Notes: generated from the sequence alone by a model not told the origin. Counted from the stretch's first letter, positions 1-12,422 are shown. The stretch: 64,000 nucleotides of DNA from Smittia aterrima (GCA_033063855.1 CP093829.1:20119537-20183536), one strand, 5' to 3'. Numbers and translations are program-made.

Positions 1-1061
1 AACGCAGCAGCAAACGAGTACTTGGAACAGCCGCACGGCAACAACAACCGAGCCCGCCGAATGAAAGTGAATTTAACATCGAAAAGGAGAAAAGAAAGAA
101 AAAAGCGGGCGCGAGGAATAATATCAAACAAGAGTTGTTTTCTACATTCATTACGTCAATAGAAGGAATCAATATCATACACATTTCAGTTCTTCCCTCT
201 CGCTCTGTTCGTTCGTGAATGCATGAAAATGTTTTTTTTTTTCGTGCAATTGAAGAAGAAAACGTACAAAGAGTTCGATTGACTGCTTACCTTCGATTTT
301 GTTATTGAATTTGTTGCGAGCTTAACAACGGCGAAGTTTCCTTTTCCTAGTTTTCCACGATTGGATTTTTTTCATTGATAAAAAAAGGAAAATGATTTTT
401 TCTCTTTAATTAGATAACACTCCGGGTTGTGTCTAGCACAGATCGCCTTACCTATAGTCTTTTCTAATTCGTAAAAACCTACGCGAACTAACTTTTCTAT
501 TTTATTCTCATTATTACCCGATTTTGCCATGATTATGACTTAAACATTTAATTGAAATAAAACTTTATGCACAGCTCGGTTGCATCGCTCGCCACATAAC
601 TCGTCACGCACTCTCCTTAGATTTTTATTATTATTTTTTTCCTCACTGAAGACTTTAAGACGAAAAAAAAGCAAAAAATCTTATCACATTCTTCTTGACT
701 CTGCTCTTTCTCTCTCGTAATTTGTAATTATTTTTTGGTTGATTTCAGCATCTCACAATGATCTTCACACGCCTAATCCATTTTTTTCGCGACCGATAAC
801 ATGTTGGGAAGAGTAATCCACAACCTTTGCCTACGAATTCTTATTAGAACGCACTAAATCTCGCAAAGTTTATCTTTTTCTGTGAATGCTGAGCAAAACT
901 GGTCGAAATATATTTGGAGCTTGTAAGCTGCCAAGCTTTGAACGGAGTTTCGTTTCTTGTTTTCGTCGAGTTGGAGCTACTTGCCGTTTTAAAAATGGAA
1001 TATGGAACTTTCAAAAAGAAAATACTTCAAGTTACTGATCGACGAGTTTTTCGATAAACTT
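1..1061. other. Gene-free left flank, possible exon remnant at the extreme edge
   Basis: Mostly AT-rich sequence with no recognisable gene. The first 60 bases are clearly richer in G and C than what follows, and all three plus-strand frames are open across them (stops near 62, 160 and 220). This could be the tail of a coding exon or a 5' UTR cut by the window edge. The frame cannot be decided, so no CDS is called. Confidence 0.3.
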
Positions 1062-1580
1062 TTTTGGGATTCGAACCCTTGCGACTCTAATAAATTGAAG
1101 TCTCTTGTTTCTGTCTATAAATTATATTTCCTTGCTTTTAATGAATTTCGCTAAATTCTAATTGAAGCTCGAAAAAAATATTTAAATTAATAAAAAGTTG
1201 AATAGATAATCTCCATGCAATAGATAATCTTTTGGGATTCGAACCCATTGGAATGCACTAAATTCAAATTGAAGTCTCTTGCTTCAGTCCTAAAACTATT
1301 TTTCTTTGCTTGTGAAGAGTTCTGCTAAATTCCAATTAAAGTTCGACAAAGAGATTTGAATTAATAAAAAATTAAATCTAATGCACCCGATCATCGGATT
1401 CCGATGAAGTCTTAGGAAAAAGAGATAAAACTTTAATTAAAAATAATGATATTGTTGCTTCTGATGAAAATTTTGGGATTCGAACCCTCGATTCTAATAA
1501 ATTTAAATTGAAGTTTCTTGCTTTGCTCATGAAACTAATTTTCTTTTGCTTACAAACAGTTTCGCTAAACTGCAATAAAT
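1062..1580 (-). repeat. Three-copy tandem repeat with tRNA B-box cores
   Basis: Three diverged copies begin with GGGATTCGAACCC at 1066, 1234 and 1475. Each is followed by a related block containing AATTGAAGTCTCTTG or a close variant, then a CGCTAAA-type segment in copies 1 and 3. On the minus strand the 13-mer reads GGGTTCGAATCCC, an exact match to the RNA polymerase III B box and tRNA T-loop. A weak A-box-like TTTAGCGAAA lies about 80-90 nt upstream on that strand. The T-arm stem keeps only about 3 pairs, so these are not intact tRNAs. A decayed tRNA-derived SINE or tRNA-like tandem repeat is the likeliest reading. Confidence 0.6.
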
Positions 1581-4399
1581 ATTTTAATCCCTTGCAATTT
1601 CCTGTGTTGATTCTTCTCTTTCAGAAATGCACGTCCTTTGGACAGAAGAATGCATTTGACGTGATCCTTTAAATCCATGAAATGTGATTGAATCTTAAAG
1701 CGATTATTTGTGCTATTGTTGCAAACTAATTTCCTGACAAATTGAATCGATTGTGAAGCGATTTCTTATGGATCGTTGCAGGTAGAGGGAGGAAACAGTT
1801 TTATTTGCTTCGCAAGGTTGGAGAAGAAGAAAACCAACAAACCTGCGACACAAAGGAACCCGGTGATCTTTAGTCACCTGCTTACAAAGCAGAAACAATC
1901 CGGACCGAGAGAAAACAAATTTTACGACTCGGAGCGAACAAATGTCATCTGATAACTGAAACTTCATCGTTTAGATGCTTTTCAGATTGCGATCGAATGA
2001 AGAGCAAAGCTAATCGTAAATTCTTCTGTTTATTATCTCGGCAAGACAGAAGGGCGGAGCAGAGGGCTCAAGCATGCAAAACTATCCGTCCCGAAAAACG
2101 AAGATTTCTTGTGCAACATCCGTTACAGAAAAATCTTGCGAGATATGATCTTTAATTATAGAGAAAAGAAATATAACTTGAAACCAAGCTTGGGTTCAGA
2201 AAAGAGAGACGATGATGAATGCGTCGACTACTTAAAGATTGCGAAGTGATGTTTGAAATATGAGACTTAACACACGACTAGACTCACGTTCGAAGCTTGG
2301 AAATATCTTTGGCACATTCTATAATTAAAGATTCGTAATTAACGCACCCTCGGTGTTGTTAAACAGCATGTGAGGGTTTTAGATTATTTACGAGAACCGA
2401 CAGAAAAAAGTATTTCTCGTCTGCCATAAAACGTTTTTGGGAATCCTTTGAAGCTAATTAACATTAGAAAAGATTCAGGAAACATTTTACAACACACGTT
2501 TTTAGCATGATTCCTGGTAAGGAGTCGTTGATGAGTTGTGTCAAGAGTTGAAATGAAGAAATTTCTTAAGAAAACTTTAACTTCATCACTCACAAACTTC
2601 CCTCGGAGAAAATTATTATTCAAGACATCCTCGAGACGAATCGCTTACCAGGAAACGATCACAAACTGTTTTCACAGTTTTCCTCTGTTTGCTCCTTCGA
2701 GTGAAGTAAACAAACAAGGAACTGACGTAAGGAATCCCGAGGTGTTACTCACGATAGTATTCTAACAACTTTTGCCTCGATCTCGGAAGGAATCAAAAAG
2801 AATCCTCGAACAGGATGTTTGAATTGGATTGAAGTCGTGATTGGATTGAAACATTTTTTTTTCTGCTGTGAAATTGATATTTGTTTGCCTTTTCTATTTG
2901 GACACGAGAATTTCTCTCTGATTGATATTCGAGAAAGGAAACTGCCAGCACAAAGGACAGGATGGCGAGAATGTTTACTTTTAATTTTCGGTTTCAAACG
3001 AGAGCGAACGGAAAATGGCAATTTCAAGGCATTAAAAGAAGAAAAGGATTTTCAAGGATTAAAAACTTTTGAAATCGATATTTTCTTATCAAAATATTTT
3101 CTTTAAACCACATCGGAAAGGATTTTGTCGCTGCTGACAAAACAGAGATCTCCAAATCAAAACCAATCTCATTTTCACACGACGCTTCACTTTGTGTTGT
3201 TCTCTCTGCTTTCAAACAGTTCGGCAAAGCAATTTGTTGACTTCCGTTGCGTTTCTTTAATTTGTAAGAATCTTTCTGCGAACAAAACATTTGCTTTGTC
3301 TTCCCTTCCCCTTCTAATTGCGAGAATGAGCTAAAAGAGGAAATCCCGAAATTTGTTGTAAATTATTTTCCCCAGTCAAGACAACATTAATAAAGCAATT
3401 AAACTTTGCCCATTAGGCTCGTCGTTCTACTGTTGTCCTTCAAATAAATGGAAGTTATTGCCGATCAGCGCTCGACATTTCTTTCGCACGAAAACATGAT
3501 CAGGATGGACAACACAAAGGACAAATCTTTTAGTGCGGAAAGGATGTTGTTTGTGAATCATTGCTGCATCCTTTTCCTTCTCTCAACTGTGTTGGTCATT
3601 GGCACAATGACATGCTGTTCGGTTTTAAACTATTTTCCTCCTCAGTCCCTTTCATTCGATTTCCGCCAACACATTTTTTTCTTCTTCTTTCTCAGTCGAG
3701 CTTCCCCAAACCTTTTGTTCGAAGTGCGGAAGAGACAAATTTATGAATGGACCAATTCTCGTATTGGAAGAAGAAAAATCAAGTCTCCAGAAAATTTTAT
3801 CAATGAACATCCGCGACGATTTTTTACGCATGCTCATTAAAGAGAGCAAAGCGTAATTGAGATGTTTGCTTGTTTGATTGTTGATTCATTCGTCATCATA
3901 ATTCCGTCGTTTGATCCATCAATCTCGCTCAATCCTCTGTCAGCTTTATAATTTAATCAAAATATGGTCAACAATGAAGGAACGCCGGGCCGCTTTTTTG
4001 TTCTCCAATTTCCTTTCGCCCCGTTCATCGCTTCTCGAATAGCAACATGTGCACGATACGAAGATTTCAAATATCTTCAGCATTCATTCATCAATCGTTG
4101 GAGTTGATGAGTTCTCCTTCGGTCTTATGACATTGCCTTACTCAATACTAACAAGAAATACTCTCTCACAAACGCCGATTGCACATGCTCAACAGTTGCT
4201 TCTCCGTTGATTCATTCATTCACATGTTTCAGTTTACAACGTGATCTCATCGTAGCAACACGCTTTTTAAGTTTTCTTCCGTTTTTTAAAATAAAAGTCT
4301 TTTTTGCTTTCGCCCGGTTTCACTCTCAAAGAAACTTTTCTGCTGCTGCTTCCCATTGACGAAGAAAATCAGAACCGTGAAGTGAATTGTTGAGACGAA
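1581..4399. other. Gene-free stretch
   Basis: No conserved coding sequence is visible on either strand. Several open frames of 60-130 codons occur (the longest at 3448-3840), but their translations are low-complexity with no domain pattern or splice context. This is probably upstream regulatory DNA of the edl-like gene. Confidence 0.4.
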
Positions 4400-4704
4400 A
4401 AACCTCTTTCGCTGTGTGTTACAATTAACTGTAATTACTCAAGTGTGGAATTGTTAATTAAAAAAATTATTTAACCGCGAAGCACTCGGAGAGTCATTGA
4501 ATCGAAGAAAAAGTTCTTTAGATTTCTAAATCAACCGCAGCATAAAAATAAAACAAAAACAAGAATCAAACGGATTGAAGAGGAAACTACTTGCACACAA
4601 AGTTTAGAGGAACCATCTGCTGTTGCCGAGAAGAGTTTCGTGGACTATTTAAAGCGATTTCTAGAGGAAATCCCGTAGAAAAGACATAACTGAAAGAGAA
4701 GAAG
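4400..4704 (+). other. edl: Candidate non-coding first exon of the edl gene
   Basis: A purine-rich segment ends in AAG before a strong donor, GTAAGA, at 4705. The next well-supported plus-strand acceptor is the CAG directly before the edl start codon at 8285. The two would pair as a 5' UTR exon and a 3,580 bp intron. The 5' end of the exon is not defined. This is inference from splice signals only. Confidence 0.35.
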
Positions 4705-7700
4705 GTAAGAAACGTAACATTTGCTGCTTTTGGCTTCGCTTCTCGAGTAACTCACTCCAGGAAATTACGATTTCCTCCACTTTACATTGTAAATATCAGA
4801 AATTATGAAAATTGGGTGAATGAGAATTAATTTGACGGTAAGAAGCAGTCGTGACGTGACGTCAGACTTCCACCGAAACGATATCACCTAATTACCTTCT
4901 AATTAAGCTTGACTTGCTGACTAATATGCTGTCGCACATTCGCCAAAGGCGTGTTGTGTAATTTTAATCGCATCATATCCGGCGAATTTTGTATTAGTCG
5001 CTGATAAATCTACTGGTCGCGTTATCGGAAACTTTTGCAGAAAAAAAGAACCTTTGACGTTTTGCAAGAGGAAACTCATTTGGATAATTGGATACTCTCA
5101 AGGTGACAACGGAATGATTGGATTTTAAACTCAGGGAATTGTGTGAAACGATTTTTATTTTTCCCTCCCGCGAAAAACCTTTTTGCGAAATCTTAGACAA
5201 TTGAAACACAGAAATCACGAAGTTAATTGAAGCGAGTCGCCTAACAATGAGCTGAATGTTTTATTAAGTTTTTAGCGAGATTGAGAGAAGATTTTATTAA
5301 GAAACATTCATGAGAAAGAGATTCTTGAAGGCTTTCTCATTGAAACGCTGTGGGATGAACTTCATTAACCGCACAAGAAGAAGTTTAAGATCGAATCGTA
5401 AAGATTGAGATGAGTTGAAGGCGCTTTGTTGAACTTATAGCGAGAAGCGCATTAACAGACGATCTTAAAGGTTAAGCGAAAACTTCTCAGCTGATAAGAA
5501 CAGCTTCCGGCAAACTGAAACCTCATCAACTCAACATTTTCCAGTAGCTTCAATTACGATCGTATAAAAAATGTTTTCATCCTTTCTTCTTCATCATCTT
5601 TCGGCGCATTCCATTGAGTCGTAAACTGAATCGTACAAACATCGCTACCGTTTTCACATCCTGATTCTTGAGCTTCTCCAACGAAATTGAGAAACGAATT
5701 ACAAGAAACGTCATAAAAAACATTTGAAACTCGAATATCCTGCTTTGTTGAAGTTTCTAAGTTTCCTTTTCAATCTCTTTCGTTGCCCTCGGCATTATTC
5801 ACCGACAAGTTAAAGACGAAGCCTCCGGTTGAGTTGATTACGATTGTTTGACTTATTTACACCAAACACGAATCGAATTTAAAGGAAACTTACTCAGCGG
5901 TTTCTCTCAGACCAATTTTGTTGTTTATAATTCAATTTAATAACATTTTCCTTCTGTACTTCCTTATTAAACATTAACTGTTTCCGTTTCCGATGATGAC
6001 GAGAGAGAGGCTTTCAAGCACTCGACGTTGTTGCTTTAATTCCATCCCGTCCATCATCGTTGTCTTATCTTTATTTATTTTTGGGTCTGAGGGTTTGTCA
6101 GCAAATAAATTTCAAATGCAATTTCACGTCTCGGCTCTATAATTAAAGCGTCAGCGAAAAACGACGACACACGAAAGCCGAAAATTAAATTAGTCTTAAT
6201 GATAGCCATGAACTTGTTGAGAGTGATTTTATTAGGGAGAAACGGAAAGGTTGCAGTTTCTTTTTAAGATTGTGACTAATGACAGTGTCGGGCTAATCTC
6301 AACAACAAATCATAAATCAAGAAGTGGAGGAGGATGATGAGGAATTATGACTTCCTACGTCTGCTTACCTGGTTAAAAGCAATTTTCAGCTTTTGGGCTT
6401 TCGTAATTATCGAAATTTCCAATTTCCTTCTTCACCTTTCATCCGTCGAACGACGATCTTTTGCAGCTTGAGATGCTTTCAATAAGAAAACGATCTCTCT
6501 CAACTGGAAATGCGATTTCCTTTTTCCTCTCCGTCGAAACATTTTTTTTTTAATTTGTCCACAGCGACAAATTCTTTTTTCGTTTTATGTTTTTTTATTT
6601 TTCGTGGTCTGAGATTAATGATTGACAATCTTAGAAGAATTTATCGGTCACATCCTCCTCGACGTAGATGAAACGGAGATGAGATGAGGAAGATCGAAAT
6701 GAAACTAAGCAGTAGCGATTCCGCCCAGACATTATTCTTAAATATTCTTTTTCGGTGATGATTAACGACGGAAAGAGTGAGTGGCCGATTGAAGGTAAAC
6801 AAAAGTTAAATCGAAAGCAAACGCTTTTGATAATTCAAAGTTCCCACAAAAAAGTCTCAAATGCTCTCATTTATCTCGAGTCTCCGCCGCTTAAGCGAAA
6901 TTGCTCTCCATGTTTCTACATAACTTTAAATACATTTGGACTTCCCGTTTCCTGAGCCATCATCATTCGCTGAAAGTTGTGGACCGAGTGAGAGAAAAAT
7001 TTGAATTTCAAAAGTGGAAATCGGTCAAACATGAGCAAGTAAATGAATTTAATTGACAGCAACTGCCGTTGTCGCTGGGAAAAAAGTCATAAATGTTCAA
7101 GCAAAGTCTCCGGCAACGTCGATGATTGACGCGATCACATCAAAAGATCTTTCTGACGACATAAATGGCTCATCGGTTGACTCGAGTCGTGAGAGACGAA
7201 AAGACTTTTCTTCTCTCGAGTTTCGGGGGGAAAGCATATGGTGCCCATTAGAACATTTCGACAATAATAACTCATCATGTGAAAATAATAACTTTACACT
7301 CAGCCATTCACTTGAAAGGCGGCGCAATGAGAGTCTCAATAATTAATAATAGATTTCCGGTGGTTTACGACTTTTGGCGTTCGAGGTTATTCATTCGTTT
7401 GGTAGTTGCTGATACGAGAAGATTCTCATTTACTTTAGAATAATTATCATTAAACGATTTTAAAAGTTAAAAGACAATTAAGTCTTTGATTCTTATCGTT
7501 TGCTTCTTCTTCGAGTCGCGACTGCAAAACCATTTTCCCATAATAAACAAATCATTTCCGGAATGTTTATATGAGGCAAGGTCATTCACAAATCGAGCGA
7601 CATTATCAGTCGAGCTTAAAGCGACGATCCATTTTCCGGCTGCGGGAAAAAGAGCGGAAAATAATTGTCATTACGATGATAGTCTCGCGCTTCTTTTGTG

Positions 7701-8284
7701 GAAGCCTCATTCCAATGTAAATTAGCTGATGTTTTTCACGGGAACAAAAAAGTGAATGTTAGATATCTCATCACTTCCGATGTTACAATTCTTTTTGTCA
7801 TTCAATCGATCGATGACCTTCCCCGCAGAAAGAAAAATATAATTTTGTCGTTATCAGCGAGCGATTGTCACGAGAACTAGAAAAAATTACTCGGATGATT
7901 CGAGAGGTCGAGGAATTTCCACGGGAAGTGAAGACACGACACATTGCGCAACACTTTGTGCAACTGGCTCCGTTATCATTCTGTCAACAAAAGAAACAAA
8001 CAACAGCTCCGCATACTTTTCATTTCAATTGTTGTTCAATTTTGATTGGCCGGAAACGGAATAATACGCTGTGGCTCATCCGTCGCTCTCACTCTCTCAC
8101 TCCCTCCGGTTGTTCAGTCCGAAAAAACTGAAAGGAAATGTGTTTTGACTGAAAAAAGAGCTGACGGGATGTTTAAGTGCTTTTAATTATTGAAACACAA
8201 TAAACACTCGCGAGCGATCTAATTGATTCTTTCGCTTGTCGATTGGCTTTTCTCACAACTTCCGTCTTTTCTTTTTATTTACAG
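4705..8284 (+). other. Probable first intron of edl, otherwise gene-free
   Basis: It is bounded by a GTAAGA donor and a TTTATTTACAG acceptor. No convincing coding sequence was found inside; the open frames at 7053-7346 and 7865-8131 lack any family motif. It may hold edl enhancers, but no specific site could be supported. Confidence 0.35.
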
Positions 8285-8793
8285 ATGCAAGTGGAAAGCA
8301 ACAACAGCCTCCATGATCGCGCCCGTTTGTTCGCACGCATTCCGCCGTGCATTGATCTATCAGCGGTGACAAATTGCGCATCGGAAACAGAGAAACGATG
8401 GAAGTCTAGCAATCAGACCGGAAGTCATTTCAGCAAACCTTTACATGTCAAGACATCGAATATTGAAAACACTATCGTCTTGAAAATGGGACCGGATGGC
8501 TTGCCGATCGGTGAGTTATTTGCGCATTGTCTGTCAACACTCATTTCCACTCAACGCGCGCTTATTTATTTTTAGATCCACGCGATTGGACTCGACAGGA
8601 AGTCAAATTATGGATTTTAAACTTGGGAAAGTCGGAAGGAGTCGACGCGAGTCACATTGCCGAAAAGTTTAAAATGAATGGAAAGGCTTTGTGTCTAATG
8701 TCAGTTGAGATGTTCTTAAGCCGATTCCCGACAGGTGGAAAGATGTTGTACCGCGATTTCCGGCTTAGACTGACACGAGCGCTCAGCCTTTAA
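8285..8793 (+). CDS. edl: PNT/SAM-domain-only Ets modulator, Edl/Mae-like
   Basis: Two coding exons, 8285-8510 and 8576-8793, are joined by a 65 bp GT-AG intron at phase 1 and give 147 aa. Residues 1-75 are a low-complexity leader. Residues 76-147 form a Pointed (PNT/SAM) domain opening with DPRDWTRQEVKLWI and containing the FxMNGKALCLMSVEMFLSRF-type core. The stop follows the domain directly, so there is no ETS DNA-binding domain. Drosophila Edl/Mae has this architecture: it binds the PNT domains of Pointed and Yan and tunes the RTK/MAPK output of these Ets factors in the nucleus. The start codon is the first base of its exon after CAG, which implies a non-coding upstream exon or a missed upstream coding exon. 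Function is inferred from the architecture. A splice form of a larger Ets gene is less likely, because no ETS domain lies nearby. Confidence 0.82.
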
Positions 8794-9196
8794 CTTTTTA
8801 TTATCACGAGAATGCTTCGACTTCTCTGTTACCTTTTAGCGGCTAAGATTTGATTTCTTCTAATTAAGAGACTGTTTAGGATGCAAGAAAATGAATTTTT
8901 TTAAAAGCTTCTTAAGAATTTTTATTGATAATAAGGCACCGTGTTTACTTTAAGCTCTTGTATGCTAGTCAACCTAAGATAGATTGAGAGATTTTCTTGA
9001 ATGTAAATTACTTAAGTAAACAAAATAAAAAAAAATGTTTCGACGTTTAATTAGTTTCTCTTTCAAATTTGAGTCATGTTTGTGATCTCAAACCATTCCA
9101 AAGACTGCGTTTCATTTTCAGAATTATTCTCTCGCCGGGAAATATTTCAAGTTCAATTTTATCGGAATTGCAGTAGAAAATATTTTTTGTGAAATA
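8794..9196. other. Intergenic, edl 3' UTR and F-box gene 5' region
   Basis: AT-rich. An AATAAA-containing run near 9024 is a plausible edl poly(A) signal. Nothing else was recognised. Confidence 0.4.
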
Positions 9197-10537
9197 ATGG
9201 AGAAGTTACCAATTGAAGTGTTACCAATTATCTTCAGGAATCTTCCACAGTCTGATCTACTTAGAGTGACTGAAGTTTGTAGAACTTTCAACTCTGTAGT
9301 TAACCAATATCATCTGATCACGGAACTGCATCTTGGCAAAAACAACGATGAGTCATGGACTCCAGCTCGGAAATATGTGGAGGCAATTGTGAGAAACTTT
9401 AAACCAAATGTGCATCAGCGAGTGTTTGAGTCACTTGGTCATCAATTGACGTCACTGAAATTTAATCAGTGCAGCATGAATCTTGCTGACATCGTCAAAG
9501 TTCTGAAATTTACACCAAACGTGACACATCTTCGTTTCGATTATGTCAGACTTGATGATGAATCATTGAATGCAACTGTGGAGCTTCCTCAGTTGCGTTT
9601 ACTTCAAGTTGAGTTCAACGAGGCTGATCCAAAAATCTTTCAAGTTCTAGAAAGATGCACAGCTGTGAAAGCTGATTTGCACTTTTATGGAGACACTCCT
9701 TACTCGATGTTTAATCATTTCATTGATTTCTTAGCGAATCAAAAAGATCTTACAAGTTTGTCTGTCAGTGGCATCTACGAGACACTCTTATTCTATCCAC
9801 CGATACCCAAATCAACATTCCAGCTGAAAGAATTTGAGATCGACAACTGTGATTTTGAAGAATGGGATGGACTCGAAGAGTTCTTGAATCAACATGTCAA
9901 CTCATTAGAAAAGTTTACAGTGAAGAATATGGAACGATGGGATGCCTCGAACATTCTCAATCAATGCAAAGGACTTAAATCGTTTGAGAACTACCAATCA
10001 GTTATGGAAGCTCTGGAGCCTCTTCCAACGATCGAGGAGCTTTTTATCGAACCTGTAAGGGGAACAATGGATCAATTTCCAAATGTAAAGAAATTGAGTG
10101 TCACTAATCCGACTACATTGGATTTGCAAGCAATCTCGATGAACATGACAAAGCTGGAAGATGTCACACTCGTTTACCGCGGAGTTGAAGGACTCGAAGC
10201 TCCGAATATCAAGAAGTTACGTCTTCAATCACTCGACTCAAGAATTGACCCGAATTTCTTTGTTACGCACAAGAATATCGAAGAATTAACTTTCTTGTAT
10301 GTTTACGACATTGACGATTCTACACTCGAAGCTCTCACAAGAAATCTCTCGAAACTCAGAGTTCTTGAAATCTATGGAGACAATCATTTCACAGCTCGTG
10401 CCTACAAAATCATTTGTGACAACTGCAAGAACTTAAAAGTTCTCAAGACCTCTGGATGGGATCAGAGATACACTAAAAGTGACTGGAGTTGCTTGTACAA
10501 CTTGAATGGACTTCGACTGTTCCAAGAAAAGTTTTAA
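9197..10537 (+). CDS. F-box protein with leucine-rich repeats
   Basis: A single uninterrupted exon encodes 446 aa. The start is the ATG in AATAATGG at 9197. Residues 2-45 are an F-box (LPIEVLPIIFRNLP...LLRVTEVCRTFN), the Skp1-binding module of SCF ubiquitin ligases. The rest is a run of irregular leucine-rich repeats of about 25 residues (LTSLKF, VTHLRFD, LRLLQVEF, LEDVTLVY, IEELTFL, LRVLEIYG), which in this family form the substrate-binding solenoid. There is no signal peptide or membrane segment. It most resembles the large, fast-evolving F-box/LRR families of nematoceran flies, so no orthologue or substrate can be named. It is followed by an AATAAA at 10616-10621. Lack of introns may reflect an old retrocopy or simply the family's norm. 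Confidence 0.85.
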   Translation: MEKLPIEVLPIIFRNLPQSDLLRVTEVCRTFNSVVNQYHLITELHLGKNNDESWTPARKYVEAIVRNFKPNVHQRVFESLGHQLTSLKFNQCSMNLADIVKVLKFTPNVTHLRFDYVRLDDESLNATVELPQLRLLQVEFNEADPKIFQVLERCTAVKADLHFYGDTPYSMFNHFIDFLANQKDLTSLSVSGIYETLLFYPPIPKSTFQLKEFEIDNCDFEEWDGLEEFLNQHVNSLEKFTVKNMERWDASNILNQCKGLKSFENYQSVMEALEPLPTIEELFIEPVRGTMDQFPNVKKLSVTNPTTLDLQAISMNMTKLEDVTLVYRGVEGLEAPNIKKLRLQSLDSRIDPNFFVTHKNIEELTFLYVYDIDDSTLEALTRNLSKLRVLEIYGDNHFTARAYKIICDNCKNLKVLKTSGWDQRYTKSDWSCLYNLNGLRLFQEKF

Positions 10538-10771
10538 TCAAAGAAAAATGTGAATCAAATCGAATGCGAGCCAAAAATGTTGATCTAAATTTTAAATTTT
10601 GTTATTAATTCGAAGAATAAATGAAATCATTGGAAAAACGATTTTTTTAAATTTTTTCCAGCACCTTCGCATCCCAAACATTTTCATTCCCTTCGTACCC
10701 AGCTCAGTTTCTTGTTCAATTTGTTTGAAATTTGTGAAGTCTCAGTAGATTTAGTTTGATTTGAATTTGGA

Positions 10772-11515
10772 ATGGCATCTGAAAAGTTTGATCTCGGTTT
10801 TGTTACCGAAAAGTTCAAAAGCTCCTTAGAGAAGGATGACGACATTTTGATGGATTTCTATCTAGAAGCTTTTCGGGAAATTCTCAAGTTTGTTATGATT
10901 TTGTTGACAATGAAACATTTTTAATGAAAGACTTTTTTCGACTTTTAGATTCTTTCAACTGATGGGCTCAATCTTCGGTTTCGTAAGCTCGGATGTCAAG
11001 TCAAAGGTTGAAATACTTGAAGAGTTCAGAGACAACAAAGAACTCACCGAAAAGTTTGAGTCTGTTAAGAAGATGATGCTCTACGAACGAGACAAAGAAC
11101 TGTTGAGTAAGAAAGAATATGTTTCTGGCTCTCGAACGTTGCTGCGCTTGCATCGAGGATTGGGTAAGTTCCCCAATCAACTTTCATTGCTTTCCAACTA
11201 AAAGTGATTTCATTTTTAGATTTCATCAGACTTTTCCTCGAAAAGCTCGGTGACCTTCAACCAGAAGACAAAACAAGCACCGTCTGCTCACAAAGTTACA
11301 ACGAAACGCTGGCGAACTTCCATCCGTTTCTCATACGAAAAGCTGCAAATCTTGCGATGTACGCTCTGCCACTTCGAGATCAGCTGTTAAACAAAGTTTG
11401 CTCAGACGTAAAAATGTCAATCGAGGCTTTACCTGAAATGCTTCAAATCACAAACAATGTTTACGAACGCGTTGATGCTCTTTATACGGAATTCGACCTT
11501 CATGGACTTCCTTAA
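10772..11515 (+). CDS. CPTP: Ceramide-1-phosphate transfer protein (GLTP fold)
   Basis: Three exons, 10772-10887, 10949-11163 and 11220-11515, encode 208 aa; all junctions are GT-AG and phase-consistent. The whole protein is one GLTP domain and aligns end to end with animal CPTP (human 214 aa), including the YTEFDLHGLP C-terminus. The phosphate-binding residues known in CPTP are present: D54 and K58 in SSDVKSK, R101 and R105 in SRTLLRLHR, and H145 in NFHPFLIR. The family moves ceramide-1-phosphate between membranes in the cytosol, from trans-Golgi to plasma membrane, and so affects eicosanoid signalling. GLTP itself, which has a headgroup-binding Trp, is a less good match. A poly(A) signal AATAAA lies at 11644-11649. 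Confidence 0.93.
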
Positions 11516-11970
11516 AAGCTGCCTACGTTTGTTTGATCTGTTACCGTTAGCATTCCCTTAATTAGAATCCCTTAACATTGCTCAAACGATAATCGTTGAA
11601 CTGGGATCAAATTGAAAAAGACACATCAAGTCAAAGTCCATTCAATAAAAAATTCATCCTCGTTTCAATTGCTGAAGTGCTATTGGCATTTAACTAGCTC
11701 AATAAGAGAGTGAATATTATCAGTTTTTGCTTTTCAATCAGCTTCGTATTCTATAAAATCGTTAGAGCATATTTAAGCCCACAAGTCATAAAGTTTCTTT
11801 AAGAATCAAATTTATTGTAGCTGCATTATAAAGTGATATCAAATTTATTGAATAAAATCCGCCTGGAAACTATTTTAATCTGAAATTTTCAAACTGAACA
11901 AACAAAGAAGTTCTCGATCGAATTCGAAAGACAGAAAATTTATTTCATGAATATCTACATGAGAACATTT
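11516..11970. other. Convergent intergenic region
   Basis: It lies between CPTP (plus) and the first TIL gene (minus). It holds the CPTP AATAAA at 11644 and a minus-strand AATAAA at 11939-11944, only 26 nt past the TIL gene stop. Nothing else was recognised. Confidence 0.5.
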
Positions 11971-12422
11971 TCAACGAGGTCCATCGAAACATCTAAATAT
12001 AGGAATACAGGTTCCATCTTCGACGTCTCTAATGTAACCCTCAGCACAGACGCAGCTAGGTTTGTTACAGTCTTGTTCGCAAAGTCTAGGGAAAGGATCT
12101 TTGCAATTTGGTTGGCATGGAGAGTAGCACTGGGTTAAAACTTCGTTCTCGTGACATTTAATGCATACGTCTTTATGAACACAAGGACCTCCGACGAAAA
12201 GTCGGACGTATCCATCAATGCAAACACAAGTTTTTAATCGTATTGCTAGAGGATTTTGGCAAGTTCCTTCATACGCTTCACACTTTAGTTCTCGCTCATT
12301 GTGGGGGCAAGATCTTGCATCCAAAACTGAAAAAGTAAGAAGGTTTTAAGCATGTTCTGTCATTTCAGATCATCAAACTCACCAGCAAAGATTCCAACCA
12401 AAAAGAAAATTTTAGAGAACAT
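11971..12422 (-). CDS. Secreted two-domain TIL-type cysteine-rich protein, copy 1
   Basis: Exons are 12383-12422 (M plus signal peptide core, MFSKIFFLVGIFA) and 11971-12326, joined at phase 1, for 131 aa. After the signal peptide come two trypsin-inhibitor-like (TIL) units, each ending in the family mark CVC-x(2)-GY-(V/I)-R...G-x-C. The second unit (about residues 75-127) has the canonical ten cysteines. The first has only seven: a Leu (in IRLKTC) sits where copies 2 and 3 have Cys, which should leave one cysteine unpaired. Family members are typically extracellular serine-protease inhibitors or antimicrobial peptides; the target here is unknown. It is the first of five tandem copies, all on the minus strand, so unequal crossing-over is a likely origin. 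The 3' UTR is very short. Confidence 0.85.

Noticed and set aside
3448..3840. 130-codon open frame on the plus strand
   Set aside because: Low-complexity translation with runs of Phe and Ser and no family motif.
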